Assembly (NCBI GenBank): GCA_033782935.1
Contig: JAWQEG010000497.1
Location: 603,501-667,500 of the forward strand
Length of the DNA: 64,000 nt
Direction of reading: 5' to 3'
Origin: Petrolisthes cinctipes
Taxonomy: Eukaryota > Arthropoda > Malacostraca > Decapoda > Porcellanidae
A model generated the notes under the pieces. The model did no database searches. It was not told where the DNA came from and saw only the letters and a program-made list of their open reading frames with translations. The position numbers were made by a program, and so were the translations under genes. Of this stretch, positions 63,831-64,000 are shown piece after piece. Position 1 is the first letter of the stretch; each line of letters starts with the position of its first letter.

Positions 63831-64000
63831 GCGGCTCTTTGAGCGCGTCCGCGTGGGAGAAGGAGCCTTTCCTTGCTGGGCCCTGGTACCTGGGAGGTGA
63901 CCAGGGGTGCAGCCCGACGGTCTGACCCCCCCCTGCTGAGGTGGAAACCTCGGGGGGGTTATCAGAGCCGACTAAAGGAAGGAGAGGAGGCCTCTCGGGG

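Larger units (their letters stand above)
59800..64000. other. GC-rich compositional block
   Basis: From about 59.8 kb onward the base composition changes sharply to G/C-rich with runs of up to ~13 C. It contains the DIRS-like remnant and satellites listed separately, and continues past the window end. Confidence 0.8.

Noticed and set aside
59960..64000. rRNA gene cluster, suggested by GC-richness
   Set aside because: No recognisable conserved 18S, 5.8S or 28S words; the sequence is repeat- and DIRS-related.

Overview
This is a eukaryotic, arthropod-type genomic window made almost entirely of transposable elements and simple repeats. No complete host gene is recognisable. Very long (CT)n, (GT)n and (AT)n tracts, tRNA-derived SINEs, Penelope-like elements, a DIRS-type tyrosine-recombinase element and many Tc1/mariner relatives together suggest a decapod crustacean. 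That assignment is inference from element content; no marker gene is present. The first ~59.8 kb is AT-rich, and the last ~4 kb is conspicuously GC-rich and satellite-like.

Layout. 1-7.7 kb: minisatellites and short palindromic elements. 7759-10809: a complete but dead mariner-type transposon with ~670-bp terminal inverted repeats and a TA target duplication. 12129-13292: a Penelope-like (PLE) fragment with a GIY-YIG domain, bounded by inverted repeats and long (AT)n. 13.4-25.5 kb: palindromic elements, MITEs, SINEs and a 41-bp minisatellite. 25567-31253: a full-length I-group LINE with ORF1, an endonuclease/RT/RNase H ORF2, a poly(A) tail and an exact 13-bp target duplication; ORF2 carries one late nonsense codon. 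31.3-37 kb: abutting MITEs, one possible host exon (32711-32871), and a Harbinger-like element inserted in an older palindrome. 38629-40745: a Tc1-like element with long inverted repeats and a transposase remnant. 47.8-50.2 kb: two Tc1 transposase fragments in opposite orientations and a 162-bp-arm inverted repeat. 54588-57621: a PLE with a partial inverted copy of itself, inserted with a 13-bp duplication into a Tc1-type MITE. 59.4-64 kb: a MITE with perfect 65-bp inverted repeats, poly-G/C direct repeats, a DIRS-like recombinase remnant on the minus strand, and a two-monomer (~99/120 bp) satellite.

The most unusual feature is a set of about 31 dispersed imperfect palindromes of ~150-165 bp. 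They fall into three subfamilies (A, B, C) with different loops and outer arms, but share AAGG-type ends and an inverted core (GATTCCTCCAAA ... TTTGGAGGAATC). They make up roughly 7% of the window, are often adjacent to each other, and are themselves targets for other transposons. I do not recognise them as a named family. The autonomous elements supply plausible machinery for some non-autonomous ones (Tc1/mariner for TA-flanked MITEs, LINE for SINEs), but no visible transposase matches the A/B/C palindromes.
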